DNA of 64,000 bases from Flavobacterium ginsengisoli (GCF_029625315.1 NZ_CP121110.1:3295001-3359000), one strand, 5' to 3'. Positions 18,898-28,800 are shown, counted from the stretch's first letter. A program made the numbers and translations. The notes: generated by a model from the letters alone, not told the origin.

Positions 18898-20338
18898 ATG
18901 AACGTTTCTACTATATTAATTATACTTTTAATTGGTGCATTTGCCACTTACTTTTCTGGTGACAAACTAGCTTCAAAAGTTGCTTTACTTTTCAGTTTAG
19001 CCGCTTTAGGATGTTCAATTGTATTATTGAATAATTATAATGCAGGTGAAAATATCAGCGTAATCAACAGCTGGATTAATCAACCAAAAATTTCATTCGC
19101 TTTAAACGGTGATGGACTTGGACTTGCAATGGTTTTATTGACCGTAGCTTTAACTCCGATAATCATATTTTCTTCTTTCGGAAATGAATATAAAAATGCA
19201 AAAGGCTTCTATGCTCTAATCTTGTTTATGGCTTTTGCTATGACTGGAACTTTCTTAGTCGCTGATGGTCTTTTATATTATATTTTCTGGGAGTTAGCAC
19301 TTATTCCAATCTACTTTATTGCTTTGATCTGGGGTAATGGTGATGCTGAAGAGCGCAGAAAAGCGGTGGTTAAATTCTTTATTTACACTCTTGCTGGTTC
19401 GTTATTCATGTTAACTGCTTTTATTTATTTATACCAAAAAGCAGGTTCTTTCTTAATCGAAGATTTATATAAAGTAAACTTGTCTGCTTGCGAGCAATTC
19501 TGGATTTTCTTGGCTTTCTTCTTAGCTTATGCTATCAAAATTCCAATTATTCCTTTCCACACTTGGCAGGCAAATGTGTACCAAAAAGCACCAACTGTTG
19601 GAACAATGCTTTTATCTGGTATCATGCTAAAAATGGGATTGTACAGCGTACTTCGTTGGCAATTGCCACTTGCACCAATCGCTCGCTAAAGAATACATGT
19701 ATATCTTTATTGGTTTAGGAATTGCAGGTGTAATCTACGGTTCAATCGTTGCATTGAGACAAAAAGATTTAAAGAAATTATTAGCTTATTCTTCTCTTGC
19801 TCACGTTGGTTTAATCGCGGCAGGATCTTACACTTTAACTCTAGATGGTTTTAGAGGTGCAGTTATGCAAATGATCGCTCACGGTTTTGTTGTAGTTGGA
19901 TTATTCTTCGCTGCTGAAGTAATTTTCAGAAGATACGAAACTAGAGAAATTGAAGAAATGGGTGGTATTCGTACTCAGTCTCCAAAATTCACATCAATGT
20001 TTTTAATCTTAGTATTAGCTTCTGTTGCATTACCAAGTACATTTAACTTTGTTGGAGAGTTTACAGTATTATACAGTTTATCTCAAATTAATATCTGGTT
20101 TGCTATTCTTGGTGGAACTACTATTATTTTAGGAGCTTACTATATGTTAAGAATGTTCCAGCATGTAATGTTAGGAGAAACAAATGCAAAAACTTTTGCT
20201 GATGTTACACTTAACGAAGGAGTTTCATTTGTTGTAATCATTGCGGTTTTATTGTTTTTCGGATTCTATCCAAAACCAATTACAGATTTGATTACACCAA
20301 GCTTGGAAACCATTTTACAAGTTATCAATAAGAACTAA
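18898..20338 (+). CDS. nuoM: NADH-quinone oxidoreductase subunit M (frame broken by +1 insertion)
   Basis: An antiporter-like proton-pumping subunit, 479 residues after removing one base at 19681-19686 (GCTCGC, expected GCTGC). The key motif 'YYIFWELALIPIYFIALIWG' with its essential Glu is at about 131-150. The Lys-bearing 'LAYAIKIPIIPFHTWQANVY' is at about 210-229, and 'KDLKKLLAYSSLAHVGLI' follows the error at about 292. The repaired junction reads Pro-Ile-Ala-Ala-Lys-Glu-Tyr-Met. Without repair the reading stops at 19689. Confidence 0.93.
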
Positions 20339-20405
20339 TATTTTAAACAAAAAAATAAATTAGGATTACACTTAAAAATTGGAATCCTAAATCAAAAAGA
20401 TAAAA

Positions 20406-21797
20406 ATGAATACATTAATAGCTATAACAGGATTGGGTATTTTCTGCCTATTGTTTGAAATTCTTAATTTAAGAAAGGCCATTGTTCCTATTACCATTTT
20501 GGGTTTAATAGGTGTTTTGGCTCTTAATTACTGTGAATTTGGAACAGAACAAAGTTATTACAACAATATGATAGCAGTGAGCAAGTTTTCTACAGCTTTT
20601 TCATCATTGTTTATCGTTTTGACTATATTCCTTGTAGCATTAAGTCATAATTTTTACCACAATCACCCAACGAAAATTTCAGATTATGTGGCAATTAAAG
20701 TTTTCTTACTAGCTGGTGCTGTAGCAATGGTTTCTTTTGGAAACTTAGCAATGTTCTTTTTAGGAATTGAAATCTTATCTATTGCTTTATATGTACTTGC
20801 TGCAAGCGATCGTTTAAATATCAAAAGCAATGAGGCTGGTATGAAATATTTCTTAATGGGTTCTTTCGCTTCAGGAATTATCTTATTCGGAATCTGTTTG
20901 ATTTACGGTGCAATGGGAAGTTTTGACATTAGTGACATTCACGAAAGTGCCCTTTCTGCAGAGTTACCAATATGGTTTCCAATTGGAATGATTTTAATGG
21001 TTGTTGGAATGTTATTTAAAGTAGTCGCAGTTCCTTTCCACTTCTGGGCTCCAGACGTTTACGAAGGTTCTCCTGCTTTAACTACAGCTTTAATGAGTAC
21101 TTTAGCAAAAGTAGTCGCAATTGCAACTCTATTCAAGTTGGTTTCTGGTATGAACTTAATTCCTTCATTAGACAACCAAGACCTTCTACATACATTTGAA
21201 GTTATCGTAGTTATTATTTCTATTGCGTCTATGTCTGTTGGTAATATTATGGCATTAAGACAAGTAAACGTAAAACGTATGCTTGCTTTCTCTGGAATCT
21301 CTCACGCAGGTTTCATGTTAATGACATTATTAACTGTTTCAGCTTCTGCTGGAGTTTTATTATACTACACTGCTGCTTATGCATTAGCTGGTATAGCTGC
21401 TTTTAGTGTAATTTTATATGTTTGTAGAGATCATGACAATGAAGATATTACAAATTTCCACGGTTTAGGAAAAACAAATCCGCTATTGGCTGCAGTTCTT
21501 ACAGCTTCATTATTATCAATGGCCGGAATTCCTATTTTCTCTGGATTTTTTGCTAAGTTATTTTTATTCAACCAAACTATTCAAGCAGGATACATTGGTT
21601 TAGTAATTGTTGCTGTAATTAATTCTATCATAAGTGTTGGATACTATTTCAAACTAATCATAGCAATGTATTCTAAAGAACCAAATCAAGAAAGAACAGG
21701 AAGACCATTCCTTATTTATGCTACAGCTGTGGTGTCAATTGTTTTAAATATTGCTTTAGGTTTATTTCCATCATTAGTTTTAGACTTATTGAAATAA
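20406..21797 (+). CDS. nuoN: NADH-quinone oxidoreductase subunit N
   Basis: The third antiporter-like subunit and last gene of the operon, 463 residues. It shows 'FLGIEILSIALYVLAASDRL' at about 119-138 (channel Glu), 'FKVVAVPFHFWAPDVYEGSP' at about 204-223 and 'RQVNVKRMLAFSGISHAGFM' at about 284-303. About 14 helices are visible. It is preceded by a 67-base spacer with a small hairpin (ttaggatt with aatcctaa) and followed by a strong terminator. Confidence 0.96.
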   Translation: MNTLIAITGLGIFCLLFEILNLRKAIVPITILGLIGVLALNYCEFGTEQSYYNNMIAVSKFSTAFSSLFIVLTIFLVALSHNFYHNHPTKISDYVAIKVFLLAGAVAMVSFGNLAMFFLGIEILSIALYVLAASDRLNIKSNEAGMKYFLMGSFASGIILFGICLIYGAMGSFDISDIHESALSAELPIWFPIGMILMVVGMLFKVVAVPFHFWAPDVYEGSPALTTALMSTLAKVVAIATLFKLVSGMNLIPSLDNQDLLHTFEVIVVIISIASMSVGNIMALRQVNVKRMLAFSGISHAGFMLMTLLTVSASAGVLLYYTAAYALAGIAAFSVILYVCRDHDNEDITNFHGLGKTNPLLAAVLTASLLSMAGIPIFSGFFAKLFLFNQTIQAGYIGLVIVAVINSIISVGYYFKLIIAMYSKEPNQERTGRPFLIYATAVVSIVLNIALGLFPSLVLDLLK

Positions 21798-21820
21798 AAT
21801 TATTTCTTTAAAAAATACTC

Positions 21821-21857
21821 AAAAATCCATTAAATCAGTTTTAATGGATTTTTTTAT
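21821..21857 (+). terminator. Rho-independent terminator ending the nuo operon
   Basis: Arms aaaaatccattaa and ttaatggattttt with a short loop and a T tract, about 25 bases after the nuoN stop. Confidence 0.85.
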
Positions 21858-21905
21858 GCCTTAAATTAAGAACAGAAATTCATGTTAAAAATTTCTTCTA
21901 GACAA

Positions 21906-21934
21906 TTGCACTTCAAAAAATCTCCATATATTTG
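21906..21934 (+). promoter_or_regulatory. Promoter of the BI-1/YccA gene
   Basis: TTG at 21906-21908 and TATATTTG at 21927-21934 are 18 bases apart, matching the Bacteroidota consensus. The start codon is 24 bases downstream of the -7 box. Confidence 0.7.
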
Positions 21935-21957
21935 AGTTCAATTAAATGTATTAAATT

Positions 21958-22729
21958 ATGAACTTTAATTCAAAAAATCCATTTTTAAACAGTAAGCGTT
22001 TTTCGTCTAATGCTGAACCAAGAACAGAAGTACACCACGCTCAGATTATTGATTACAATCAAGAAATGACGGTGTCTGGAACAATCAACAAAACAGCAAT
22101 CCTATTCCTAATCTTATGCGGAGCTGCTATGGTGACATGGTGGATGACTTTTAACGGAATAAACCCAATGCTTCCAACAATTGGAGGTGCAATTGTTGGT
22201 TTCATTTTAGTATTAGTTTCTTCATTCAAACCACAATTATCTCCTTACCTAGCTCCAGGATATGCATTATTTGAAGGATTATTCATAGGAGGTATTTCTG
22301 CAATATTTGAATTAAAATTTCCTGGAATCGTAATCAATGCAGTTGGCGCAACTCTTGTTACTTTCTTGGTTTGTTTAGGTTTATATAAATTTAGAATCGT
22401 AAAAGTTACAGAACAATTCAAATCTGTTGTTGTTGTCGCAACATTGGCTATTGCTACTTATTATTTAATTTCTTGGGTTGTATCAATGTTTACAAGCTGG
22501 ACACCTGTTCATTACGGAAATTCTATGATGAGTATTGGTATTAGTGTTTTTGTTATCATCATAGTCTGCTCTTAACCTTTTCTTAGATTTTGATTTAATT
22601 GAAAAAGGCGCAAGAGAAAAAATGCCAAAATTTATGGAATGGTATGGAGCAATGGGATTGATGATTACATTAGTTTGGTTGTATATTGAATTCTTAAGAC
22701 TTTTATCAAAACTTTCTAGCAAAGACTAA
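21958..22729 (+). CDS. Bax inhibitor-1/YccA family membrane protein (frame broken by +1 insertion)
   Basis: A 256-residue protein with seven hydrophobic helices after an N-terminal cytosolic stretch, once one base is removed at 22564-22569 (GTCTGC, expected GCTGC). The helix 'YALFEGLFIGGISAIFELKF' at about 102-121 matches the family's 'YALxEGxxLGxIS' motif, and the repaired end contains 'ALNLFLDFDLIEKGAR' and 'MEWYGAMGLMITLVWLY', the typical BI-1 C-terminal block. Family members are proposed pH-sensitive calcium leak channels or regulators of membrane proteolysis; the bacterial role is not settled. It is a single gene with its own promoter and terminator. Confidence 0.88.
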
Positions 22730-22751
22730 ATAAGTCTCTTTTAAATAATCT

Positions 22752-22790
22752 AAAGCCTTTTTGAGTAAAATCAGAAAGGCTTTTTTTTAT
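22752..22790 (+). terminator. Rho-independent terminator after the BI-1/YccA gene
   Basis: Arms aaagccttt and aaaggcttt around a 14-base loop, then eight T. It lies 22 bases after the repaired stop codon and supports that stop. Confidence 0.8.
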
Positions 22791-22998
22791 ACTTATAGAT
22801 TGCTTTTTCGCAAAATTAGGTTTAAAACTTCTAAGAATAATCTGTTATTCAAAACCAAAAAATAATTTATTTCTTACAAAAATAAAAATGTAATTTATTG
22901 TAATTAAAAAAAATTATAAATCTTCTATATTCTACCCGTTTAAAGATAGAAATAATCAAAAGCTAGAAAAACACGGCTTTTCTCAAGAAATCAAAACA

Positions 22999-23012
22999 TG
23001 TAATAAATTACA
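22999..23012. promoter_or_regulatory. Candidate operator TGTAATAAATTACA
   Basis: A near-perfect palindrome with the same half-sites (TGTAAT and ATTACA) as the one at 23120-23133. A looser relative, TGTAATTTATTGTAAT, begins at 22889. Repetition of the element before a polysaccharide lyase gene suggests regulator binding, but such AT-rich motifs can also arise by chance. Confidence 0.4.
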
Positions 23013-23119
23013 ATTTATGCAATTTGTTGCATTTTTAACATTTAAAAAGCTAAAAAAATAAAGTATATTATTTTTTTAGCTAAAAAAAATAAAGAATTAA
23101 GAATTAATATATAATTTCG

Positions 23120-23133
23120 TGTAATCGATTACA
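23120..23133. promoter_or_regulatory. Candidate operator: perfect palindrome TGTAATCGATTACA
   Basis: A perfect 14-base palindrome with a central CG, 66 bases before the pectate lyase start codon. Central-CG palindromes are typical of LacI/GalR-family operators, but which regulator binds here is unknown and none is encoded nearby. Confidence 0.5.
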
Positions 23134-23199
23134 ATTAAACCACTTGAAGTCGAAAGTAAAACCACTTACTTATTATTAACTATCTTAAACAAAACAATT

Positions 23200-26049
23200 A
23201 TGAAAAAAAACCTACTTTTCATGACTGTCTTTCTCATGACAGTTCAATTATGGGCCCAAACTATCCAAATTAATGAAGCTTCTGGCTGGCTAGAATCGGC
23301 TTTTGTAAAATGGCAACCGGTTAGTGGCGCCCAGACTTACAATGTGTATTACACTGGTAACGGATTTACAGATCAGAAAATAGACGACCAACTTATTAGA
23401 AGTTATGGTTCTTATTTCCGTGCTGACATTCCGGGACTTAAAGCCGGAACTTACACTGTAAAAGTAAAACCTGTTGTAAATGGGACAGAAGGAACTGGAG
23501 CTACAACAGGAAATCTAACTGTAACCGCACACGACAGAAACGGATTTGCTTTTGAAGGTGGTCGTGTTCCTGGAGGATACAAAGCAGACGGAACGCCTAA
23601 AGACAATGCTGTAATTTTGTACATTACCCAAAATACGAAAAACACAATTTCAATGAATATTACTGGTGCAAGTGCTAATCCTTGTATTGGTTTACAAAAT
23701 ATTCTTTACGCTATCAAAAAAGGAAAAGACACTCGCCCATTTATTATCCGTCTAATTGGAAATATTACAGATATGACTATTATGGAAGGTGGCGATGTTG
23801 TTATTGAAAACTCCAACAATGCTTCAAGCTATGTTACAATCGAAGGTATTGGCGATGACGCTGTAGCAAACGGGTGGGGAGTTAGATTGAAATCGGCTTC
23901 AAATATAGAAGTAAACAATCTTGGATTTATGAACTGCGACAGTACTGCAGGTGATAACGTGGGAATGCAGCAAAGCAATGATCACGTTTGGGTTCATAAC
24001 TGTGATTTATTTTATGGAAATGCAGGAAGCGATGCTGACCAAATAAAAGGCGATGGAGCATTAGATAATAAATCTTCAACTTACATTACAATGTCTTACA
24101 ACCACTTTTGGGATAATGGAAAAGCAAGTCTTCTTGGTTTAAGCGAAGGAACAACTTCTGGTTTGTACGTAACTTATCACCACAACTGGTTTGACCACTC
24201 AGATTCTCGTCATCCACGCGTGCGTTATTATTCAGCACATATTTACAACAACTATTATGATGGAGTTGCTAAATATGGAGCGGGCTCAACTATGGGCTCA
24301 TCACTTTTTGTTGAAGGAAATTACTTTAGAAACAGTAAACATCCAATGCTAACTTCTCTACAAGGTTCTGACATTTGGGATGAAACCAACCAAGTAAATA
24401 ATGCAGGAACAATGGGAACATTCTCTGGCGAAGCTGGAGGAAGCATCAAAGCTTATAACAATACATTTGATGCTTCAAACGGAACAAACAACATGCGTTT
24501 TGTTGCTTACAATGATCCAAATCCGTTATACAATATCTCTGGAAAAATTAGCTCTACAACCGATTTTGATGCTTATGTAGCAAGCACAAGAAGCGAAGTT
24601 GTAAGTAGTTCTGTAAAATCTAAATCTGGTGCAAATACTTATAACAACTTTGATACAGATGCTAATTTATATGTGAAAAATTTAGTAATTGATACTCCAG
24701 CTGCAGCGAAAACAAAAACAACGCAATATGCAGGACGTGTTTCTGGAGGAGATTTAAAATGGTCGTTCAATAATGCTACAGATGATACTTCTTCTTTAGT
24801 TATTACAGCATTAAAAACAACACTTACAAATTACACAGGAACTTTAGTTGCTGTACAAGGCGAAGGAAATCCACCTGCTGGAACACAGACTTTAACTTTA
24901 ACATCTGCTTCAAACAACAATCAAACCGTTGTAAGCGGAACAGCAATTTCTTCCATCGTATTTACATGGGGCGGAGATGCAACTGATGCAGCCGTAACTG
25001 GATTGCCTGCTTCTGGATTGACTTTTGTAAAAAATACTACAGCTAAAACGATAACTATTTCGGGTACGCCAACTGCAACAGTTTCGTACTCCATTGCAAC
25101 TTCTGGAACTAGTGGTTCCCCAGCTACTGGTTCTGGAACTGTAACAGTAACTCCAGCTGGAACACAAACATTAGCTTCATCTGGCAATAACAGCCAAACT
25201 GTTTCTTCTGGAACTGCTATTGCTTTGATTGTATTTACTTGGGGCGGAAATGCTACAGATGCATCTGTAACTGGATTACCAGCTTCTGGATTGTCTTTTG
25301 TAAAAAATACAACTGCAAAAACGATAACTATTACTGGAACTCCAACTGCAAATGTTTCTTATACGGTAACCACTTCAGGAACAGCTGGAACACCAGTATC
25401 TGCATCGGGAACCATAACAGTTACTACAGGCTCGGGTGGCGGATCTGAATTACATAATTTTACTACATCTGGTAAAACAAGTACATTCTACTCTATTACA
25501 GGAAATATGAATTCAACTCCAGGTTCTGTAACTTACAATGGACTAACACTTACTGAGCGTCTAAAAATCGAATCAAGCACATCTATAACGTATACGACAA
25601 CTAGCGCGTCTACTTTAACTTTAGTATTTGATTCGAGTTTTAATGGAACTATTAAAGTAGATAATGTTTCGTATACAGCCTCAGCTGGTATTGTAACTGC
25701 TTCAATAGCTGCTGGTTCTCATACCATAACAAAAGGTTCTGTTGCTAATTTATTCTATATTAGCACTGTTTATGGCGGAACGACTCTAAAAATGGTCGCG
25801 ATCGCCGAGACAACAACCATAGAAACTTCAAAAATAATTTTATATCCCAATCCAGTTTCAAGTACTTTATATTTATCAGATTCCGAACAGAAGGTACAAA
25901 AAGTACTTATTTACAATGTTTCTGGAAATCTAGTAATTACTTCTGGAAATTCTCAAAGTATTGATACAAGCAGTTTAATTCCTGGTACTTACCTAGCCAA
26001 AATTTATACTGTCGATGGGTCATTTAACCAAACACTAATTAAAAAGTAA
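23200..26049 (+). CDS. Secreted pectate lyase (PL1-like) with T9SS sorting tail
   Basis: A 949-residue modular secreted enzyme. After a signal peptide ('MKKNLLFMTVFLMTVQLWAQ') comes a fibronectin-III-like domain (about 25-110). A right-handed beta-helix lyase domain (about 115-430) carries 'NDHVWVHNCDLFYGN', 'DQIKGDGALDNKS', 'YHHNWFDHSDSRHPRVR' and 'VEGNYFRNSKHPML', motifs of the PL1 catalytic and Ca2+ region, with the catalytic Arg expected in 'SRHPRVR'. Two repeats of about 75-80 residues ('TFVKNTTAKTITISGTPTA' and a near copy) follow at about 565-740. The end ('LYPNPVSSTLYLSD...LIKK') is a type A T9SS sorting domain. It cleaves pectate by beta-elimination outside the cell. No SusCD pair is adjacent. 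Confidence 0.92.
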   Translation: MKKNLLFMTVFLMTVQLWAQTIQINEASGWLESAFVKWQPVSGAQTYNVYYTGNGFTDQKIDDQLIRSYGSYFRADIPGLKAGTYTVKVKPVVNGTEGTGATTGNLTVTAHDRNGFAFEGGRVPGGYKADGTPKDNAVILYITQNTKNTISMNITGASANPCIGLQNILYAIKKGKDTRPFIIRLIGNITDMTIMEGGDVVIENSNNASSYVTIEGIGDDAVANGWGVRLKSASNIEVNNLGFMNCDSTAGDNVGMQQSNDHVWVHNCDLFYGNAGSDADQIKGDGALDNKSSTYITMSYNHFWDNGKASLLGLSEGTTSGLYVTYHHNWFDHSDSRHPRVRYYSAHIYNNYYDGVAKYGAGSTMGSSLFVEGNYFRNSKHPMLTSLQGSDIWDETNQVNNAGTMGTFSGEAGGSIKAYNNTFDASNGTNNMRFVAYNDPNPLYNISGKISSTTDFDAYVASTRSEVVSSSVKSKSGANTYNNFDTDANLYVKNLVIDTPAAAKTKTTQYAGRVSGGDLKWSFNNATDDTSSLVITALKTTLTNYTGTLVAVQGEGNPPAGTQTLTLTSASNNNQTVVSGTAISSIVFTWGGDATDAAVTGLPASGLTFVKNTTAKTITISGTPTATVSYSIATSGTSGSPATGSGTVTVTPAGTQTLASSGNNSQTVSSGTAIALIVFTWGGNATDASVTGLPASGLSFVKNTTAKTITITGTPTANVSYTVTTSGTAGTPVSASGTITVTTGSGGGSELHNFTTSGKTSTFYSITGNMNSTPGSVTYNGLTLTERLKIESSTSITYTTTSASTLTLVFDSSFNGTIKVDNVSYTASAGIVTASIAAGSHTITKGSVANLFYISTVYGGTTLKMVAIAETTTIETSKIILYPNPVSSTLYLSDSEQKVQKVLIYNVSGNLVITSGNSQSIDTSSLIPGTYLAKIYTVDGSFNQTLIKK
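24880..25430 (+). repeat. Tandem repeat encoding two Ig-like modules in the pectate lyase
   Basis: Two adjacent units of about 270 and 255 bases encode near-identical protein modules, sharing blocks such as 'VFTWGG(D/N)AT(D)A', 'VTGLPASGL' and 'FVKNTTAKTITI(S/T)GTPTA'. This looks like an internal duplication of a spacer module between the lyase and the sorting tail. Confidence 0.75.
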
Positions 26050-26064
26050 AAACTAACTTAACTT

Positions 26065-26098
26065 AAAAAGGCTTCCAAAATTGGAAGCCTTTTTTTCA
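26065..26098. terminator. Terminator between convergent pectate lyase and aldehyde dehydrogenase genes
   Basis: The arms aaaaaggcttccaa and ttggaagccttttt pair perfectly with a two-base loop and carry a T run on one side and an A run on the other, so it can act in both directions. Confidence 0.9.
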
Positions 26099-26109
26099 AA
26101 TATTATGAA

Positions 26110-27663
26110 CTACAAATCAAATTTAATTCCCTGCGCAAGCGGAAGATTTGTTGTATAATTGATTGTATTAGTTTGACGTCTCATGTAAATTTTCCAAGCA
26201 TCAGATCCAGACTCACGACCACCTCCTGTTTCTTTTTCACCTCCAAAAGCACCTCCAATTTCAGCACCAGAAGTTCCTATGTTTACGTTTGCGATTCCGC
26301 AATCAGAACCTGTTGCAGATAAAAATCTTTCGGCTTCACGTAAGTTATTCGTCATAATTGCAGAAGATAATCCTTGTGCAACTCCATTTTGAATTTCTAT
26401 CGCATTTTCTACTTCGCCAGAATATTTAATTAAATATAAAACTGGAGCAAAAGTTTCATGCTGTACAATTTCAAACGAATTTTTAGCTTCTGCAATTGCA
26501 GGTTTTACATAACAGCCGCTTTCATAACCTTCACCAGATAATACTCCTCCTTCTACAAGGATTTTTCCACCTTCGGCTACTACTTTATTTAATGCTGCGG
26601 CATACATTTCTACAGCATGAGTATCAATTAGTGGTCCAACATGATTCTTTTCGTCAAGCGGATTTCCGATTCTTAACTGTTTATAAGTCGCAACCAAAGC
26701 ATCTTTCACTTTATCATAAATACTTTCGTGAATAATCAGTCTTCTAGTAGAAGTACATCTTTGTCCAGCAGTTCCAACAGCGCCAAAAACAGCACCAATA
26801 ACAGTCATTTTAATATCTGCGTCTGGAGTAACAATAATTGCATTATTTCCTCCTAACTCTAACAATGATTTCCCTAACCTTCCTGCAACAGTTTGCGCTA
26901 CAATTTTCCCCATTCTAGTTGAACCTGTTGCCGAAATAAGCGGAATGCGAGTATCTGCTGTCAACAACTCTCCTATTTTATAATCTCCGTTTATTAAACA
27001 CGAAATTCCTTCTGGAAGATTGTTTTCTTTTATAACTTGAGCAATTATATTTTGGCAGGCAATACCGCAAAGAGGTGTTTTTTCAGATGGCTTCCAAACA
27101 CAGACATCACCAGAAATCCAAGCTAAAGCTGTGTTCCAAGACCAAACTGCAACTGGAAAATTAAATGCTGAAATGATTCCGACAATTCCAAGCGGATGAT
27201 ATTGTTCATACATTCTATGTCCTGGTCTTTCAGAATGCATTGTTAATCCGTGAAGTTGGCGCGATAAACCTACTGCAAAATCACAGATATCTATCATTTC
27301 CTGAACTTCACCATATCCTTCTTGCAATGATTTCCCCATTTCGTAAGAAACCAACTTACCAAGAGCCTCTTTATTTTGTCTTAATTTTTCTCCAAATTGG
27401 CGTACAATTTCACCACGTTGTGGAGCAGGAATTAATCTAAATGTTTTAAAAGCTTCTGCTGCGGTTTGAATTGCTTTTTCGTAATCTGCTGCCGTTGACA
27501 TTTTTACCGAAGCAATTAATTTTCCATCAACTGGCGAATAACTTTCCAAAATTTCTCCAGAAGAAAAATTGTTAATTCCTGTTGATGTTCCTTCATTTAT
27601 TGTCTTGATGCCCAATTTATCAAGAGCTTCCTTCATTCCAAATTGCGATGCTATTGTTGTCAT
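26110..27663 (-). CDS. NAD-dependent aldehyde dehydrogenase, ALDH7-like
   Basis: A 517-residue aldehyde dehydrogenase. The cofactor region shows 'GIISAFNFPVAVWSWNTALA' and 'WKPSEKTPL', the catalytic Glu lies in 'LLELGGNNA' and the catalytic Cys in 'GTAGQRCTSTRRL'. The sequence 'ATGSDCGIANVNIGTSGAEI' near the end is typical of ALDH7 (antiquitin), which oxidises 2-aminoadipate semialdehyde/piperideine-6-carboxylate in lysine breakdown. A different semialdehyde substrate is possible. It is probably monocistronic, converging on the pectate lyase gene. Confidence 0.88.
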   Translation of the reverse strand: MTTIASQFGMKEALDKLGIKTINEGTSTGINNFSSGEILESYSPVDGKLIASVKMSTAADYEKAIQTAAEAFKTFRLIPAPQRGEIVRQFGEKLRQNKEALGKLVSYEMGKSLQEGYGEVQEMIDICDFAVGLSRQLHGLTMHSERPGHRMYEQYHPLGIVGIISAFNFPVAVWSWNTALAWISGDVCVWKPSEKTPLCGIACQNIIAQVIKENNLPEGISCLINGDYKIGELLTADTRIPLISATGSTRMGKIVAQTVAGRLGKSLLELGGNNAIIVTPDADIKMTVIGAVFGAVGTAGQRCTSTRRLIIHESIYDKVKDALVATYKQLRIGNPLDEKNHVGPLIDTHAVEMYAAALNKVVAEGGKILVEGGVLSGEGYESGCYVKPAIAEAKNSFEIVQHETFAPVLYLIKYSGEVENAIEIQNGVAQGLSSAIMTNNLREAERFLSATGSDCGIANVNIGTSGAEIGGAFGGEKETGGGRESGSDAWKIYMRRQTNTINYTTNLPLAQGIKFDL

Positions 27664-27843
27664 TGTAACTTTTTTGGTTAAAATTGTTATATTTTTATGT
27701 AAAGATATTGTTTTAGAATTAATTTTTGATTGAAGTTAATTCATAAATGAACGTAAATTTAAGCTTATTTTATAGTATTAACAGAAACGAAACTTCAATA
27801 TTGAATTTATTTAATGAAATTTGCAGTACTTAAAATTAAAAAT

Positions 27844-28800
27844 ATGACCCATTCTTTTAGGCTTCTGCTTTGTTTTCTCTTAATTTCAACAAATATATTC
27901 TCTCAAAAAGGAAAAAGTTCTTTTTCTGTAGTTCCATTAGGCGTAATGGGTGGTATTGACGAAAAAAATCTTTCTGCTTATTTAATCGCTCCAGCCAACA
28001 CAACTGATTATATCTGCCTTGATGCTGGAACTGTAAACGCCGGAATTGAAAAAGCTATTGAGAAGAAAACTTTTAAAGTTTCTACAAGTGAAGTTTTACG
28101 AAAATACATCAAAGGATATTTAATTTCACACGCACATTTAGATCATGTTTCTGGTTTGATAATTAATTCTCCAGCCGATTCTTCGAAAACAGTTTATGCT
28201 ACAAATAAATGCATGGAAATGATGGAAAACCATTATTTCAACGATCAGACTTGGGCTAACTTTGGAGACGCAGGACCAGGATTTCCTTTAAAAAAATACC
28301 ATTTTCAGACTTTAAATTTGGGAGAAGAAACTTCTTTGACGAATACCAAAATGGCAGTTAAAGCATTTTCGTTAAGCCATGTTAATCCGTTTGAGAGTAC
28401 TGCTTTCTTAATTAAAAATGAAAATGATTACGCTTTATATTTAGGCGACACAGGACCAGATGAAGTAGAAAAAAGTAATAATCTCCGTGATTTATGGACC
28501 GCAGTTGCTCCATTGGTTAAAGCCAAACAATTGAAAGGAATTTTTATTGAAGTTTCTTTTCCAAATGAGCAACCAGATAAATTCTTGTTTGGTCATTTGA
28601 CTCCAAATTATTTAATAAAAGAACTTCATATTCTAGAGGATTTAGCTGGAAAAGGTTCTCTTGAAAACTTTAAAATTATCATCACACATTTGAAACCGCC
28701 TGCAAAGAATATTGCGAAAATTAAAGAGCAGTTAAAAGCTCAAAATGATTTAGGATTGAAAATTATTTATCCTGAGCAGGGGAAAAAGTTTGAATTGTAG
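27844..28800 (+). CDS. Secreted class II cyclic-nucleotide phosphodiesterase-like protein (MBL fold)
   Basis: The start at 27844 begins directly with a signal peptide ('MTHSFRLLLCFLLISTNIFS'); an in-frame ATG at 27814 adds ten residues. The 318-residue protein has a metallo-beta-lactamase fold with the metal motif 'SHAHLDHVSG' (about 99-108), a further His in 'SLSHVNPFESTAF', Asp in 'LYLGDTGPDEV' and His in 'LFGHLTPNYLI' and 'IITHLKPP'. The order and the 'GDTGPD' block fit class II 3',5'-cyclic-nucleotide phosphodiesterases. These hydrolyse cAMP or cGMP; export would place it in the periplasm or outside. The substrate is inferred. Confidence 0.8.
   Translation: MTHSFRLLLCFLLISTNIFSQKGKSSFSVVPLGVMGGIDEKNLSAYLIAPANTTDYICLDAGTVNAGIEKAIEKKTFKVSTSEVLRKYIKGYLISHAHLDHVSGLIINSPADSSKTVYATNKCMEMMENHYFNDQTWANFGDAGPGFPLKKYHFQTLNLGEETSLTNTKMAVKAFSLSHVNPFESTAFLIKNENDYALYLGDTGPDEVEKSNNLRDLWTAVAPLVKAKQLKGIFIEVSFPNEQPDKFLFGHLTPNYLIKELHILEDLAGKGSLENFKIIITHLKPPAKNIAKIKEQLKAQNDLGLKIIYPEQGKKFEL

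Larger units (their letters stand above)
22791..23199. other. Long AT-rich regulatory region upstream of the pectate lyase gene
   Basis: About 400 bases without a coding frame, extremely AT-rich. It holds a cluster of TGTAAT/ATTACA elements (listed separately) and a direct repeat aaaccactt (about 23137 and 23160). No TAnnTTTG promoter box stands out between the last palindrome and the start codon, so the promoter position is unclear. Confidence 0.5.

Noticed and set aside
17002..20338. Reading nuoL and nuoM as several short separate genes or pseudogenes
   Set aside because: The pieces join perfectly after single-base repairs at GCWGC sites, give family-typical lengths (627 and 479 residues) and belong to a complete operon, so errors are far more likely than decay of several complex I genes at once.
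24910..25187. Antisense open frames within the pectate lyase gene
   Set aside because: They lie opposite the Thr/Ser/Gly-rich repeats and are compositional shadows with Cys/Ser or Val runs; no start signal or family match.
24880..25430. Possible CRISPR or satellite array
   Set aside because: The repeat units are about 260 bases and encode protein modules in frame; there are no short repeats with unique spacers anywhere in the window.
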